Shown in pieces: positions 61,401 through 63,119 of a stretch of 64,000 bases of DNA. The DNA comes from Owenia fusiformis. Lineage: Eukaryota > Annelida > Polychaeta > Sabellida > Oweniidae. A model generated the notes under the pieces. It was given only the letters and a program-made list of their open reading frames with translations, made no database searches and was not told where the DNA came from. The stretch covers positions 19,996,477-20,060,476 of the forward strand of contig CAIIXF020000004.1 in the NCBI GenBank assembly GCA_903813345.2, given 5' to 3'. The position numbers and the translations under genes are program-made. The number at the start of each line of letters is the position of its first letter. Positions within the stretch are counted from its first letter, which is position 1.

Positions 61401-63119
61401 ACAAAGAGACCTTTCAAATGAGCCATGGCTTATGTCTTAACTATTTTTCCTTGCATATATAGACCAAAAAGTCGGTTTTGAATTTAGCACATTTTCCTCT
61501 TAATCTTGGGCACATTTTTGGCTCTAGCACAATTCTAATTTTTGTGATAAGACCAGTTTTCCTATGGCCAGGCTCATATATTAAATGAACTTCATTTTCA
61601 GATAAATTGAAACTGTGCAATATTTCAGTGAATCTGTGAACTTCTTCATATGACCTCTTGACAACTAGAAGGGACCAAGTCTAGATTTGAATTTCCAAAA
61701 TGTAATTAAATAATACATTTCCGATTGACCCCCTCCCTCAAACTCATCTCGAAGATATTGTTTCAGGCACAAATCAATACTACACAAATGTAAACATTGG
61801 TCCTAACTGACTGTTATTCAAAGTTCTTTCACTGACTTGTTGCAGGAGGAATTGCTGTATTTATTAAGAAAGCTGCTTCTACATATGCCAGAGTTGCCAT
61901 CTCAGACTGCTCATATGCTCTTCAATTATCTGGTGAGTTAACATATGGGTCAACCAGAATCAGAAGAAGTGATTCACTTACATTCTTTTCTACTGGTTAA
62001 TAATTCATGATGATTCCATGCGCATATATTAATTGATGCACCAATCAGTATAAGCTACAAGCCAAACAATTTGCAGGATATGTCACATGAACAAGCACTC
62101 CCATATGTTAGATAGATATAGCCTATTTATTTGCAAAGAAACTTAAAATTATGAACATGGCAGGTATCACTGTTTTATTCATTTGAACATACAACATTTA
62201 CTTGACTGATGGAACCCAAAATTTTGATATGTATTTGTTAAATTCAGTTGTATCTGTGCACTGTCATGCCATCTAGCGGTTGAAAGGTCTTCAAACAGGA
62301 AAATAAAACAATTTTGAGATGTAGATACTGTACTTCTATTGAATCCCTCCTCCTTATTTCTTTTAAGCTTGGCTTCATAATGTTCTATGTGAGGTCCCCT
62401 ACAGAGGGAGGACAGGATGCTATTGGATCAGCCATGTCAGTCATCTGGCTGGTAAGTGAATTTTTTTTCTCCATTACGAATCAGAATTGTAGGAAAATAT
62501 GCACAATAAAATTTGAGTATTTCATCATTGGTTGAATATTATAATGAATTCATTCCATTATACTTCTCCTGCACTATTTTACTTGTTCTAATTGTCCAGG
62601 TTGTCCCTAGTGTACATGGAATATTCTTCAAAGATTTGAAGCAGACACTTAAGAAAGAACAGTGTGATGTAAGTAACAAAATAATAGTAAAATAAAAGGT
62701 CCTCTTGTATAAACAATTTGGTCTCTTTGATCAGTTTGCAATTGTTCAAAGTTTGTTGAAAAACTCTCTGTCTGAACAATGTGATAAGGGATCATGATAA
62801 TTCAATTGGTTATGTTTTGTGCGACTTAGAAAAAATGAGACTGCATTTCAAGAAATGGCAGCCGTGGCTGTTAGATTGGATTTGGCACTTCTTGGCATTA
62901 CTGTTATCTAGTTTTAGAATGAGAAAGTAACAATAAATGCTGCAAATATGACATATAAAATGTAGATAAGGAACAAAACTATAAAATGTAGATAAGGACT
63001 TTCTTGGAATTTATTTTCAGCCGACATTAATGATCACTGCCAATGTTCCAAGCACCAAGAAGGTGATTGTTCATGGCCCAGACCTCTCCAGTATTCCATC
63101 ACAGTTTCCTGTCAGAGAG
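4381..63119 (+). CDS. UNC80: UNC80 homologue, NALCN channel complex subunit (34 exons, 3' end beyond window)
   Basis: Thirty-four exons with GT-AG borders join with matching phases into 6,810 nt (2,270 codons, no stop). Identity rests on many blocks shared with human UNC80: IPLPIQTFLWRQS near the N-terminus, YFDVAVLRCL, DFLHAFLGFC, FRRVALSGLLDS, FVHRCNKGDWPQWM, LLEITTFLRETY, ERKISFA, YRYQVWPRMEDGA, RRLSVAP, and FFKDLKQTLKKEQC near the window's end. In the known complex UNC80 is a very large alpha-helical cytosolic scaffold that works with UNC79 to support the NALCN sodium-leak channel and resting excitability. The human protein is about 3,260 aa, so roughly the N-terminal 60-65% is present. 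The ATG at 4381 follows an in-frame TGA. Exon 3 is unusually long (1,827 nt). Introns 23 and 30 host nested genes, and several introns carry tandem arrays derived from UNC80's own splice junctions. Confidence 0.97.
4604..4652 (+). CDS. UNC80: UNC80 exon 2
   Basis: 49 nt completing codon 30 through 46, ends in phase 0 at GTAAGT. It encodes SAFIRPKLGKMTEASCM, matching human SAFLRPKLGK-EASC. Confidence 0.95.
4653..5693. other. UNC80 intron 2, nothing recognised
   Basis: 1.04 kb, GTAAGT to TATAG. A 69-codon minus-strand open frame at 5275-5484 has no splice or family support. Confidence 0.6.
5694..7520 (+). CDS. UNC80: UNC80 exon 3 (1.8-kb exon)
   Basis: Codons 47-655, phase 0 at both ends. It starts with SFERVLVQN, passes through the LHWILLD, VQLFVYLFAPLV and YFDVAVLRCL blocks, then a long Ser/Pro/Thr-rich region (about 420-630) with basic-Ser motifs (RSKSLP, RQQSMP), and ends HYIQQNGQLNYK. 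A Cys pair at 291/294 and another at 308/310 sit in an insertion I cannot place in human UNC80. Confidence 0.95.
7641..7683 (+). repeat. Decayed partial copy of UNC80 exon 4 in intron 3
   Basis: About 42 nt nearly identical to positions 7727-7769 of exon 4 (the SGELSARVCAVVLN coding region), offset by 86 bp. It carries no donor and no adjacent acceptor of its own. Confidence 0.85.
7696..7809 (+). CDS. UNC80: UNC80 exon 4
   Basis: Codons 656-693, phase 0 at both ends. It encodes VILKSLHAVSSGELSARVC, aligned to human VVLKAVYLVLNHDISSRIC. A decayed copy of its central 40 nt lies 86 bp upstream in intron 3. Confidence 0.94.
8095..8213 (+). CDS. UNC80: UNC80 exon 5
   Basis: 119 nt, codons 694-733, ends in phase 2 at GTAATG. 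It is Lys/Glu-rich then NLAMDTLI(R), aligned with human RLALTMLIK. Its last about 20 nt plus the donor are the source of the 88-bp array at 10735-13225. Confidence 0.93.
8641..9062 (+). repeat. 38/39-bp tandem array (TCATCCTTAATGGATGA core)
   Basis: About a dozen imperfect units sharing TCATCCTTAATGGATGA, an inverted-repeat-like core (ATCC...GGAT). Diverged relatives, with CCTTTATGGAT, extend left to about 8465. It lies in UNC80 intron 5. Confidence 0.85.
9240..9620 (+). repeat. Degenerate tandem repeat with AATGGCGGGAA-TTGAAAT core
   Basis: Around five units of very roughly 70-80 bp share AATGGCGGGAACTTGAAAT and AATAGATGGCTAATAAAA. Divergent copies within UNC80 intron 5. Confidence 0.7.
9980..10085 (+). 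repeat. Short CCCGCCAAAA repeat with E2F-like sites
   Basis: Five spaced CCCGCCA motifs in about 100 bp. Two are TTTTCCCGCCAAAA (9984-9997 and 10026-10039), which equals the classical E2F consensus. It is intronic and 9 kb from the nearest FoxQ2 or TRIM gene; function is unknown. Confidence 0.6.
10735..13225 (+). repeat. 88-bp tandem array (about 29 copies) derived from UNC80 exon 5 donor
   Basis: Units start at 10753, 10841, 10929 and so on every 88 bp to 13041, then two 78-bp units. Each contains ATGGATACC(C/T)TTATAAG followed by GTAATG or GTAACG, the same as the end of exon 5 and its donor (8196-8219). Each then has the intron segment GAGAGATTTCACAACTCACT and TTATAG, also present just after exon 5. 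Variant patterns recur with an 11-unit (968 bp) period: the run starting at 11281 matches that starting at 12249. Confidence 0.95.
13404..13453 (+). CDS. UNC80: UNC80 exon 6
   Basis: 50 nt, codons 733-750. It encodes VFKSIGCPHGCGDGYR, matching human IVKSLGCAYGCGEGHR. Enters in phase 2, leaves in phase 1. Confidence 0.95.
13582..13744. mobile_element. Possible hAT-like MITE remnant in UNC80 intron 6
   Basis: CAGGCCCATAGTCAC at the left and, inverted, CAGGTCTGACTGTAGCCAG at the right form loosely matching ends about 160 bp apart. No convincing target duplication was found. Confidence 0.35.
14439..14630 (+). CDS. UNC80: UNC80 exon 7
   Basis: 192 nt, codons 750-814, phase 1 at both ends. It contains DIIDFLHAFLGFCVDP, the human VVDFLHALLGFCMEP block. 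Confidence 0.95.
15117..15380 (+). repeat. 44-bp tandem array in UNC80 intron 7
   Basis: Five to six units built from TTTATGGTTTTGCGGGTTTT then CAAACTATTTACGCATTTG. One unit has an 11-bp expansion. Unlike the larger arrays it does not contain exon sequence. Overlapping open frames here are repeat translations. Confidence 0.9.
16360..16560 (+). repeat. Pyrimidine-rich degenerate repeat upstream of UNC80 exon 8
   Basis: About 200 nt of C/T-rich sequence with recurring AACTGCCCA--TTATCACC words, including a run of C near 16371. It ends about 50 nt before the exon-8 acceptor. Confidence 0.6.
16608..16792 (+). CDS. UNC80: UNC80 exon 8
   Basis: 185 nt, codons 814-875, ends in phase 0. It contains VEGVLIANILKSLVTR and NELHSHENL, as in human VEGIIVSAMFKSLITR and HELHSPENL. 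Confidence 0.95.
16793..18883. other. UNC80 intron 8
   Basis: 2.09 kb of AT-rich sequence. Apart from the candidate microexon at 17579-17599, nothing was recognised. Confidence 0.6.
17579..17599 (+). CDS. UNC80: Candidate 21-nt UNC80 microexon in intron 8
   Basis: A TTTTAAAAAG acceptor is followed by 21 nt reading PVEDLEQ and a GTAATA donor. Both flanking exons (8 and 9) meet in phase 0, so inclusion adds seven residues between HSHENL and SMYCDV without shifting the frame. The pyrimidine tract is weak. I infer it from splice signals, phase and open frame only. It is not counted in the 2,270 codons. Confidence 0.35.
18884..19071 (+). CDS. UNC80: UNC80 exon 9
   Basis: 188 nt, codons 876-938, ends in phase 2. 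It encodes YCDVKQLICYIKEAHGGTFR then RVALSGLLDS, one of the most conserved UNC80 segments. Confidence 0.96.
19260..19383 (+). CDS. UNC80: UNC80 exon 10
   Basis: 124 nt, codons 938-979, ends in phase 0 at GTAAGT. Polar and basic (RTQSAVSDFGGED, RKSRRSIFQKRNKK), matching in character the human SQSAASDTSSQSE region. Confidence 0.9.
19828..19999 (+). CDS. UNC80: UNC80 exon 11
   Basis: 172 nt, codons 980-1037, ends in phase 1. It lies in the poorly conserved linker and encodes SPRTSIS, TTPKRKFSKF. Support comes from splice sites and phase rather than strong similarity. Confidence 0.87.
20383..20616 (+). CDS. UNC80: UNC80 exon 12
   Basis: 234 nt, codons 1037-1115, phase 1 at both ends. Linker sequence with basic clusters (ARRRLEDGIKNFGRRLSKRG). 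Supported by phase continuity and a long open frame. Confidence 0.88.
21125..21312 (+). CDS. UNC80: UNC80 exon 13
   Basis: 188 nt, codons 1115-1177, ends in phase 0. It encodes FRFNFLLDCCTPGSVPDPPL and AAMLDL, matching human FQFLLNCCEPGTIPD. Confidence 0.96.
21532..21744 (+). CDS. UNC80: UNC80 exon 14
   Basis: 213 nt, codons 1178-1248, phase 0. It encodes EAPIVARAALLLECAHFVHR and MFHMWGE, nearly identical to human. Two decayed copies of its 3' edge and donor region lie in the next intron. Confidence 0.97.
21745..22122 (+). repeat. Decayed copies of the UNC80 exon 14 3' edge in intron 14
   Basis: The exon-14 end and intron start (ACATGTGGGGAGAG, then TGTTTCCCATAATGCAA and AAGCAGATGTGAG) recur at 21965-22030 as ACATGTGGAGAG, TGTTTCCCATAATGCAA and AAGCAGACGTAAGAG, and partially at 21878-21912. 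The donor itself has been lost in both copies. Confidence 0.85.
22123..22258 (+). CDS. UNC80: UNC80 exon 15
   Basis: 136 nt, codons 1249-1294, ends in phase 1. AIGTRLEEIL and the acidic RNEDDEEDFLDE tail match human AIGVRLNEL and RKEDEEEDFLDD. Confidence 0.95.
22507..22743 (+). CDS. UNC80: UNC80 exon 16
   Basis: 237 nt, codons 1294-1373, phase 1 at both ends. It contains CPYALKMIACQVLLEITTFL then RETYQYLP, a strong human match. Confidence 0.96.
22744..25613. other. UNC80 intron 16
   Basis: 2.87 kb. It contains the TIR element at 23286-23798 and a small hairpin (arms 24920-24934 and 24944-24958). A 126-codon open frame at 24396-24776 has no supporting feature. The rest shows nothing recognisable. 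Confidence 0.6.
23286..23798. mobile_element. 513-bp element with long terminal inverted repeats
   Basis: The left end CACACCGGAATAGCCTGATA and the right end, inverted, CACACCGGAATAGCCTGACA match, and matching continues through TTGTCACAAATGG(C)AGACATAA with one gap, about 55-60 nt. There is no coding capacity. A flanking duplication is not clear. Confidence 0.75.
25614..25724 (+). CDS. UNC80: UNC80 exon 17 (first ERKISFA exon)
   Basis: 111 nt, codons 1373-1410, phase 1 at both ends. It encodes FRERKISFAVLDDQESVMS. The next exon carries the same ERKISFA core, so this pair looks like an exon duplication. The human protein has a single ERKISFAGVLDENE segment, to which this copy is closer at VLDDQE. 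Confidence 0.88.
26402..26527 (+). CDS. UNC80: UNC80 exon 18 (second ERKISFA exon)
   Basis: 126 nt, codons 1410-1452, phase 1 at both ends. It encodes SERKISFAIMG then SDSLHSSTTTL, where human has KDSLHSSSHTL. The two exons split the human similarity between them and could be used together or alternatively. Confidence 0.9.
26761..26904 (+). CDS. UNC80: UNC80 exon 19
   Basis: 144 nt, codons 1452-1500, phase 1 at both ends. Strongly basic (RRLAQGRKLLKMRRGSITE, SLKRQRSLKLK), corresponding to the human Lys/Arg/Ser-rich stretch after KISFA. Confidence 0.88.
27754..28119 (+). CDS. UNC80: UNC80 exon 20
   Basis: 366 nt, codons 1500-1622, phase 1 at both ends. Low-conservation linker rich in Ser/Pro/Glu/Lys. 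Supported by a fully open frame and matching phases. Confidence 0.85.
28120..30336. other. UNC80 intron 20
   Basis: 2.2 kb. It holds a short mariner-like remnant at 28705-28776 and nothing else recognised. A 34-nt exon-like stretch at 29145-29178 is out of phase. Confidence 0.55.
28705..28776. mobile_element. Short Tc1/mariner-like MITE remnant
   Basis: TA-CAGGGTGACCC at the left and GGGGTCACCCTA-TA at the right are inverted and flanked by TA, about 70 bp in total. CAGGGTG(A/T)CCC ends are typical of mariner-type elements. Confidence 0.6.
30337..30530 (+). CDS. UNC80: UNC80 exon 21
   Basis: 194 nt, codons 1622-1686, ends in phase 0. It starts IKRMGSLTNRK and ends YSQNMPWIK, aligned to human RRVGSLKSSK and YHRNMSWLH. 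Confidence 0.93.
30717..30932 (+). CDS. UNC80: UNC80 exon 22 (Cys-rich)
   Basis: 216 nt, codons 1687-1758, phase 0. It encodes FVCDHQNYCNPNCYERQRRS then CCRL, matching human FICTHVDYCHPHCYLHHSRS and CARL. The conserved Cys/His spacing suggests a structural metal site, which is an inference. Confidence 0.95.
31128..31313 (+). CDS. UNC80: UNC80 exon 23
   Basis: 186 nt, codons 1759-1820, phase 0. Linker (RRRESTPLLNK, VTLLRSKLNSMERKK) ending MQTYLKSQ. Followed by the 15.1-kb intron that hosts the TRIM-NHL gene. Confidence 0.9.
31314..33419. other. Left part of UNC80 intron 23, 3' side of the TRIM gene
   Basis: 2.1 kb of AT-rich sequence. It must include the TRIM 3' UTR. A minus-strand ATTAAA at 33121-33126 is a possible poly(A) signal; no AATAAA stands out nearer. 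No other gene was seen. Confidence 0.5.
33420..34061 (-). CDS. TRIM-NHL exon 6 (last coding)
   Basis: 642 nt, codons 538-750 plus TAG at 33422-33420. It encodes the remaining NHL repeats ending HIFKYIV. Confidence 0.95.
   Translation of the reverse strand: MKKPNDITCLDSGELVVTCSTKANDIKLFKQDGTFVKDICYGVNKPQGLTHHKKVGLIALGRYPEAIYLCTQEGGIKKTVRNGKLSCVNHVAFNPAKNHIVVSDVNNHAVYVMDQEGTIIAQYGGTQGDEENELDGPKGVCVTEDHIIVADNHNHRVVLLSHNGQFVKTLLNKQDGILFPANVAIDRNGDLVVGESHSLSNRKNHLHIFKYIV
33420..40889 (-). CDS. TRIM-NHL family E3 ubiquitin ligase (RING, two B-boxes, coiled coil, NHL), nested antisense in UNC80 intron 23
   Basis: Six exons on the minus strand (40889-40507, 37200-36717, 36352-36105, 35801-35486, 35091-34912, 34061-33420) join in frame into 750 codons plus TAG. 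The ATG follows an in-frame TAA. Residues 1-115 are Ser/Asn-rich with four RQ(x)S repeats. The RING is C122-X2-C125-X15-C141-X-H143-X2-C146-X2-C149-X16-C166-X2-C169. A first B-box lies near 206-247 and a second near 271-306. A helical, probably coiled-coil, region spans about 310-430. NHL-type repeats run from about 485 to the C-terminus (VVSDVNNHAVYVMD, IIVADNHNHRVVLL). No filamin domain is seen. By family it should ubiquitinate targets; NHL domains bind protein or RNA. It resembles the many TRIM71/TRIM2-like invertebrate paralogues, and I cannot assign orthology. The RING is split by the intron that carries the 26-copy decoy array. Confidence 0.93.
34912..35091 (-). CDS. TRIM-NHL exon 5
   Basis: 180 nt, codons 478-537, phase 0. 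The first propeller repeat (HACWGIAKTPAGDLAIAVND). Confidence 0.93.
35486..35801 (-). CDS. TRIM-NHL exon 4
   Basis: 316 nt, codons 372-477, ends in phase 0. Helical, coiled-coil-like (ETLNTKQTLANNLFEKAVHE) followed by a linker. It completes a split TGG Trp codon. Confidence 0.92.
36105..36352 (-). CDS. TRIM-NHL exon 3
   Basis: 248 nt, codons 290-372, ends in phase 2. It finishes B-box 2 (ICMKCRNSKHHMHHC) and begins the helical segment. Confidence 0.93.
36717..37200 (-). CDS. TRIM-NHL exon 2
   Basis: 484 nt, codons 128-289, ends in phase 0 at GTAGGT. It encodes the rest of the RING (MDCGHSMCSGCF, CPECE), B-box 1 and the start of B-box 2 (YCAVH, CQNDDCK). Its first 67 nt are the exonic part of the upstream 89-bp array. 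Confidence 0.95.
37201..39543 (-). repeat. 89-bp tandem array repeating the TRIM-NHL exon-2 acceptor (26 decoys)
   Basis: The unit is the first 67 nt of exon 2 plus 22 nt of intron (plus-strand CTAGAATGACAGATAACATA...). Acceptors lie at 37201 (true), 37290, 37379 and so on, exactly every 89 bp, to 39515. Rare variants recur at exact multiples of the unit: the GATCACATAG plus ATGGGTGC pair at about 37651 and 39342 (19 x 89), and ACATATAG at 38107 and 38908 (9 x 89). 89 is not a multiple of 3, so use of a decoy shifts the frame. Confidence 0.97.
40507..40889 (-). CDS. TRIM-NHL exon 1 (coding)
   Basis: 383 nt, codons 1-128, ends in phase 2 at GTGATT. A Ser-rich head, an acidic SEDEEP stretch, then CCFCPVCLE, the first zinc ligands of the RING. 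Confidence 0.9.
40890..45852. other. UNC80 intron 23, 5' flank of the TRIM gene
   Basis: About 5 kb containing the presumed TRIM promoter and 5' UTR, one TTAA-MITE (44284-44842) and otherwise unremarkable AT-rich sequence. Confidence 0.55.
44284..44842 (+). mobile_element. TTAA-targeting MITE, copy 1
   Basis: 559 bp bounded by AGGGTGACG at the left and the inverse of AGGGTTCCG at the right, flanked by TTAA at 44280-44283 and 44843-44846. It shares most of its length, in inverse orientation, with the copy at 54359-54847. TTAA duplications point to piggyBac-type mobilisation. A 90-codon open frame over its right half (44647-44919) is also partly conserved in the other copy but reads into flanking DNA. 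Confidence 0.85.
45853..46426 (+). repeat. 140-bp tandem array of partial UNC80 exon 24 copies (4 decoys)
   Basis: Four copies of acceptor plus the first 92 nt of exon 24 begin at 45867, 46007, 46148 and 46287; the real exon follows at 46427. Decoys diverge after CCTGTGGC into TTTAATGATTC and lack a donor. Reading on gives a stop within about 10 codons. Copy 3 has lost one base at the splice edge. Confidence 0.96.
46427..46606 (+). CDS. UNC80: UNC80 exon 24
   Basis: 180 nt, codons 1821-1880, phase 0. It encodes VQNLTQNPMSIFIKAAPILP then AWELLLENDQELAAASASVF, close to human. It is the fifth and only complete copy of a 140-bp tandem unit. Confidence 0.96.
46876..47016 (+). CDS. UNC80: UNC80 exon 25
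   Basis: 141 nt, codons 1881-1927, phase 0. It contains ALWRYRYQVWPRMEDGANLM, nearly identical to human TLWRFRYQVWPRMEEGAQQI. Confidence 0.97.
47288..47422 (+). CDS. UNC80: UNC80 exon 26
   Basis: 135 nt, codons 1928-1972, phase 0. It encodes LPPPSIDFVLPSPTIGLPSL then VDPPW, matching human IPPPSINFTLPSPVLGMPSV. Confidence 0.97.
47556..47721. repeat. CpG-rich imperfect palindrome in UNC80 intron 26
   Basis: Repeated GTTTCGGTGCCG and ACGGTGTCGAAACGGTGCCG words. The left half (TTCGACACCGTTTCGG...) is the inverse of the right (CCGAAACGGCGTCGAATT). This 166-bp stretch is far richer in CpG than the surrounding intron. Probably a foldback or MITE-type element. Confidence 0.7.
47796..47982 (+). CDS. 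UNC80: UNC80 exon 27
   Basis: 187 nt, codons 1973-2035, ends in phase 1. It encodes TRRKQQIEMIHKALLAEEDR and AIAQQAAYEPA, aligned to human ITQEACYEP. A TGCATG motif cluster lies about 0.7 kb downstream. Confidence 0.94.
48661..49021 (+). promoter_or_regulatory. Cluster of 14 TGCATG motifs (RBFOX-type)
   Basis: TGCATG begins at 48661, 48701, 48715, 48722, 48743, 48750, 48768, 48863, 48905, 48969, 48985, 49000, 49010 and 49016. UGCAUG in RNA is the known binding site of RBFOX splicing regulators. The cluster sits 0.7-1.0 kb downstream of exon 27 on the sense strand. It may instead be a decayed simple repeat of ATGCATGGG. Confidence 0.5.
51050..52045 (+). repeat. 46-bp tandem array in UNC80 intron 27
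   Basis: About 21 imperfect units of CATTATCTGGCCTCCTAGAC then TATAACACATTGTCATCTG. No resemblance to a neighbouring exon was noticed. Confidence 0.92.
53299..53424 (+). CDS. UNC80: UNC80 exon 28
   Basis: 126 nt, codons 2035-2077, phase 1 at both ends. NLAARRLSVAP and RGGSMFWSR match human NLASRRLSVSP and RRGSVWSVR. Confidence 0.94.
54359..54847 (-). mobile_element. TTAA-targeting MITE, copy 2 (inverse of copy 1)
   Basis: 489 bp with ends AGGGTTACG and, inverted, AGGGTAACG, flanked by TTAA at 54355-54358 and 54848-54851. The sequence just outside (CTCTGC-TTAA-GAAG) rejoins to match the empty site at 56033-56046, so the insertion is precisely defined. Confidence 0.9.
55101..55880. mobile_element. 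780-bp TA-flanked TIR element
   Basis: Ends GTGCACCCGCCATTATGATC and, inverted, TACACCCTCCATTGGGATC, both followed by TCCCCATGA, flanked by TA. It carries an internal perfect 19-bp inverted repeat (55363-55381 and 55441-55459). Non-coding. TA duplication suggests Tc1/mariner-type mobilisation. Confidence 0.75.
57323..57463 (+). CDS. UNC80: UNC80 exon 29
   Basis: 141 nt, codons 2077-2124, phase 1 at both ends. FPSCISMAVLPIIHLLEDVE matches human FPACICAAVLPIVHLMEDGE. Confidence 0.95.
57464..58643. other. UNC80 intron 29
   Basis: 1.2 kb. It contains a strong hairpin at 58469-58549, about 95 nt before the exon-30 acceptor. Nothing else was recognised. Confidence 0.6.
58469..58549 (+). other. 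81-nt hairpin-forming inverted repeat
   Basis: The arms ACAAATAGTGACTGCCA and GGGAAATAGTG pair with downstream CACTATTTCCC and TGGCAGTCACTATTTGT, with a small internal bulge and a 13-nt loop. It could be a tiny MITE, a precursor-RNA hairpin or a splicing element. Confidence 0.6.
58644..58744 (+). CDS. UNC80: UNC80 exon 30
   Basis: 101 nt, codons 2124-2157, ends in phase 0. CLVEEPQLFFKHFLEKLTNK matches human CLIEDPSTVLRHFLEKLTIS. The FoxQ2-like gene lies in the following intron. Confidence 0.95.
59174..59180 (+). promoter_or_regulatory. TATA box candidate for the FoxQ2-like gene
   Basis: TATAAAA lies 97 nt before the ATG at 59277, consistent with a 5' UTR of about 70 nt. Upstream AACAAACAAAC words (about 59010) are fork-head-type sites and would allow autoregulation (inference). 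Confidence 0.5.
59277..59471 (+). CDS. FoxQ2: FoxQ2-like exon 1 (coding)
   Basis: 65 codons, ending in phase 0 at AAG-GTAATT. It encodes METLKLMSYQVNY and ends ATYQNK. No recognisable domain. A later in-frame ATG at 59295 is an alternative start. Confidence 0.82.
59277..60758 (+). CDS. FoxQ2: FoxQ2-like fork-head transcription factor, nested in UNC80 intron 30
   Basis: Two exons (59277-59471 and 59691-60758) encode 420 aa. The ATG has A at -3 and G at +4, with an in-frame TGA upstream. The fork-head domain spans about residues 174-270: KPNHSYVALIVEAIL, ERAWRNSIRHNLSLNECFIK (recognition helix), GKGNYWSIHPA, DFSKGDYRKRNARRR. The last two blocks are hallmarks of FoxQ2, a DNA-binding regulator of anterior or aboral neuroectoderm in many invertebrates. 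The first helix is divergent (VEAIL in place of AMAIL). The N-terminus is Ser/Thr/Pro-rich; the C-terminus is Pro/Gln/Met-rich with PQMPS repeats. A TATA box at 59174 and AATAAA at 61004 make it a self-contained unit in sense orientation with the host. Confidence 0.92.
59691..60758 (+). CDS. FoxQ2: FoxQ2-like exon 2
   Basis: 355 codons plus TAG after acceptor TTATTTCCAG. It contains the complete fork-head domain (about 60015-60310) and the Pro/Gln/Met-rich tail. Confidence 0.94.
   Translation, partial: SANEHPYNLPTVNHGLFGADASTTSPVLSQSDSLQQNGCNILQMSPDLREVTLKSCTPSPSIGSLTSSPTPSFEQISNPSSPETDINDIDAVLISLEKTAKGGATKPEKPNHSYVALIVEAILSKPEKQMILGDIYKYIQENFEYYNNEERAWRNSIRHNLSLNECFIKAGRADSGKGNYWSIHPACIEDFSKGDYRKRNARRRNRGGSKGLKTQQPNTPYPYQQYVPMSSDTLSYPPPMAYPYQIPSVPQMSLVPQMPSVTQMPSQPQLQTSTISCMGKYQQPMPITYGPQISVTGSLTNPYSSKPRATIHYEPQTSLPNMDIYRAPYNYLSSNNGYHSNMSMIHYPSVNKGGY
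61004..61009 (+). terminator. AATAAA poly(A) signal of the FoxQ2-like gene
   Basis: The first AATAAA after the TAG, giving a 3' UTR of about 260-270 nt. Confidence 0.6.
61324..61578. mobile_element. 255-bp MITE with about 35-bp TIRs, downstream of FoxQ2
   Basis: TATGAGCTAGGCCACAGGAA at the left and, inverted, TATGAGCCTGGCCATAGGAA at the right; the match continues through GGTCTTATC. TA lies on both sides. Non-coding. Confidence 0.75.
61846..61932 (+). CDS. UNC80: UNC80 exon 31
   Basis: 87 nt, codons 2158-2186, phase 0. EELLYLLRKLLLHMPELPSQ then HMLFNYL matches human DELMYMLRKLLLNIGDFPAQ. Confidence 0.95.
61933..62367. other. UNC80 intron 31, nothing recognised
   Basis: 435 bp between GTGAGT and TTTTAAG. 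Confidence 0.6.
62368..62451 (+). CDS. UNC80: UNC80 exon 32
   Basis: 84 nt, codons 2187-2214, phase 0. LGFIMFYVRSPTEGGQDAIG matches human VGLIMYFVRTPCEWGMDAIS. The acceptor is TTTTAAG. Confidence 0.94.
62600..62668 (+). CDS. UNC80: UNC80 exon 33
   Basis: 69 nt, codons 2215-2237, phase 0. HGIFFKDLKQTLKKEQCD is almost the human sequence EGLFFKDLKQTMKKEQCE. Confidence 0.96.
63021..63119 (+). CDS. UNC80: UNC80 exon 34 (last in window)
   Basis: 99 nt, codons 2238-2270, phase 0. LMITANVPSTKKVIVHGPDL and FPVRE align to human LLVTASMPGTKTLVVHGQNE. The next human block, DTQFEALLKECLEFF, is not found before position 64000. Confidence 0.94.
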
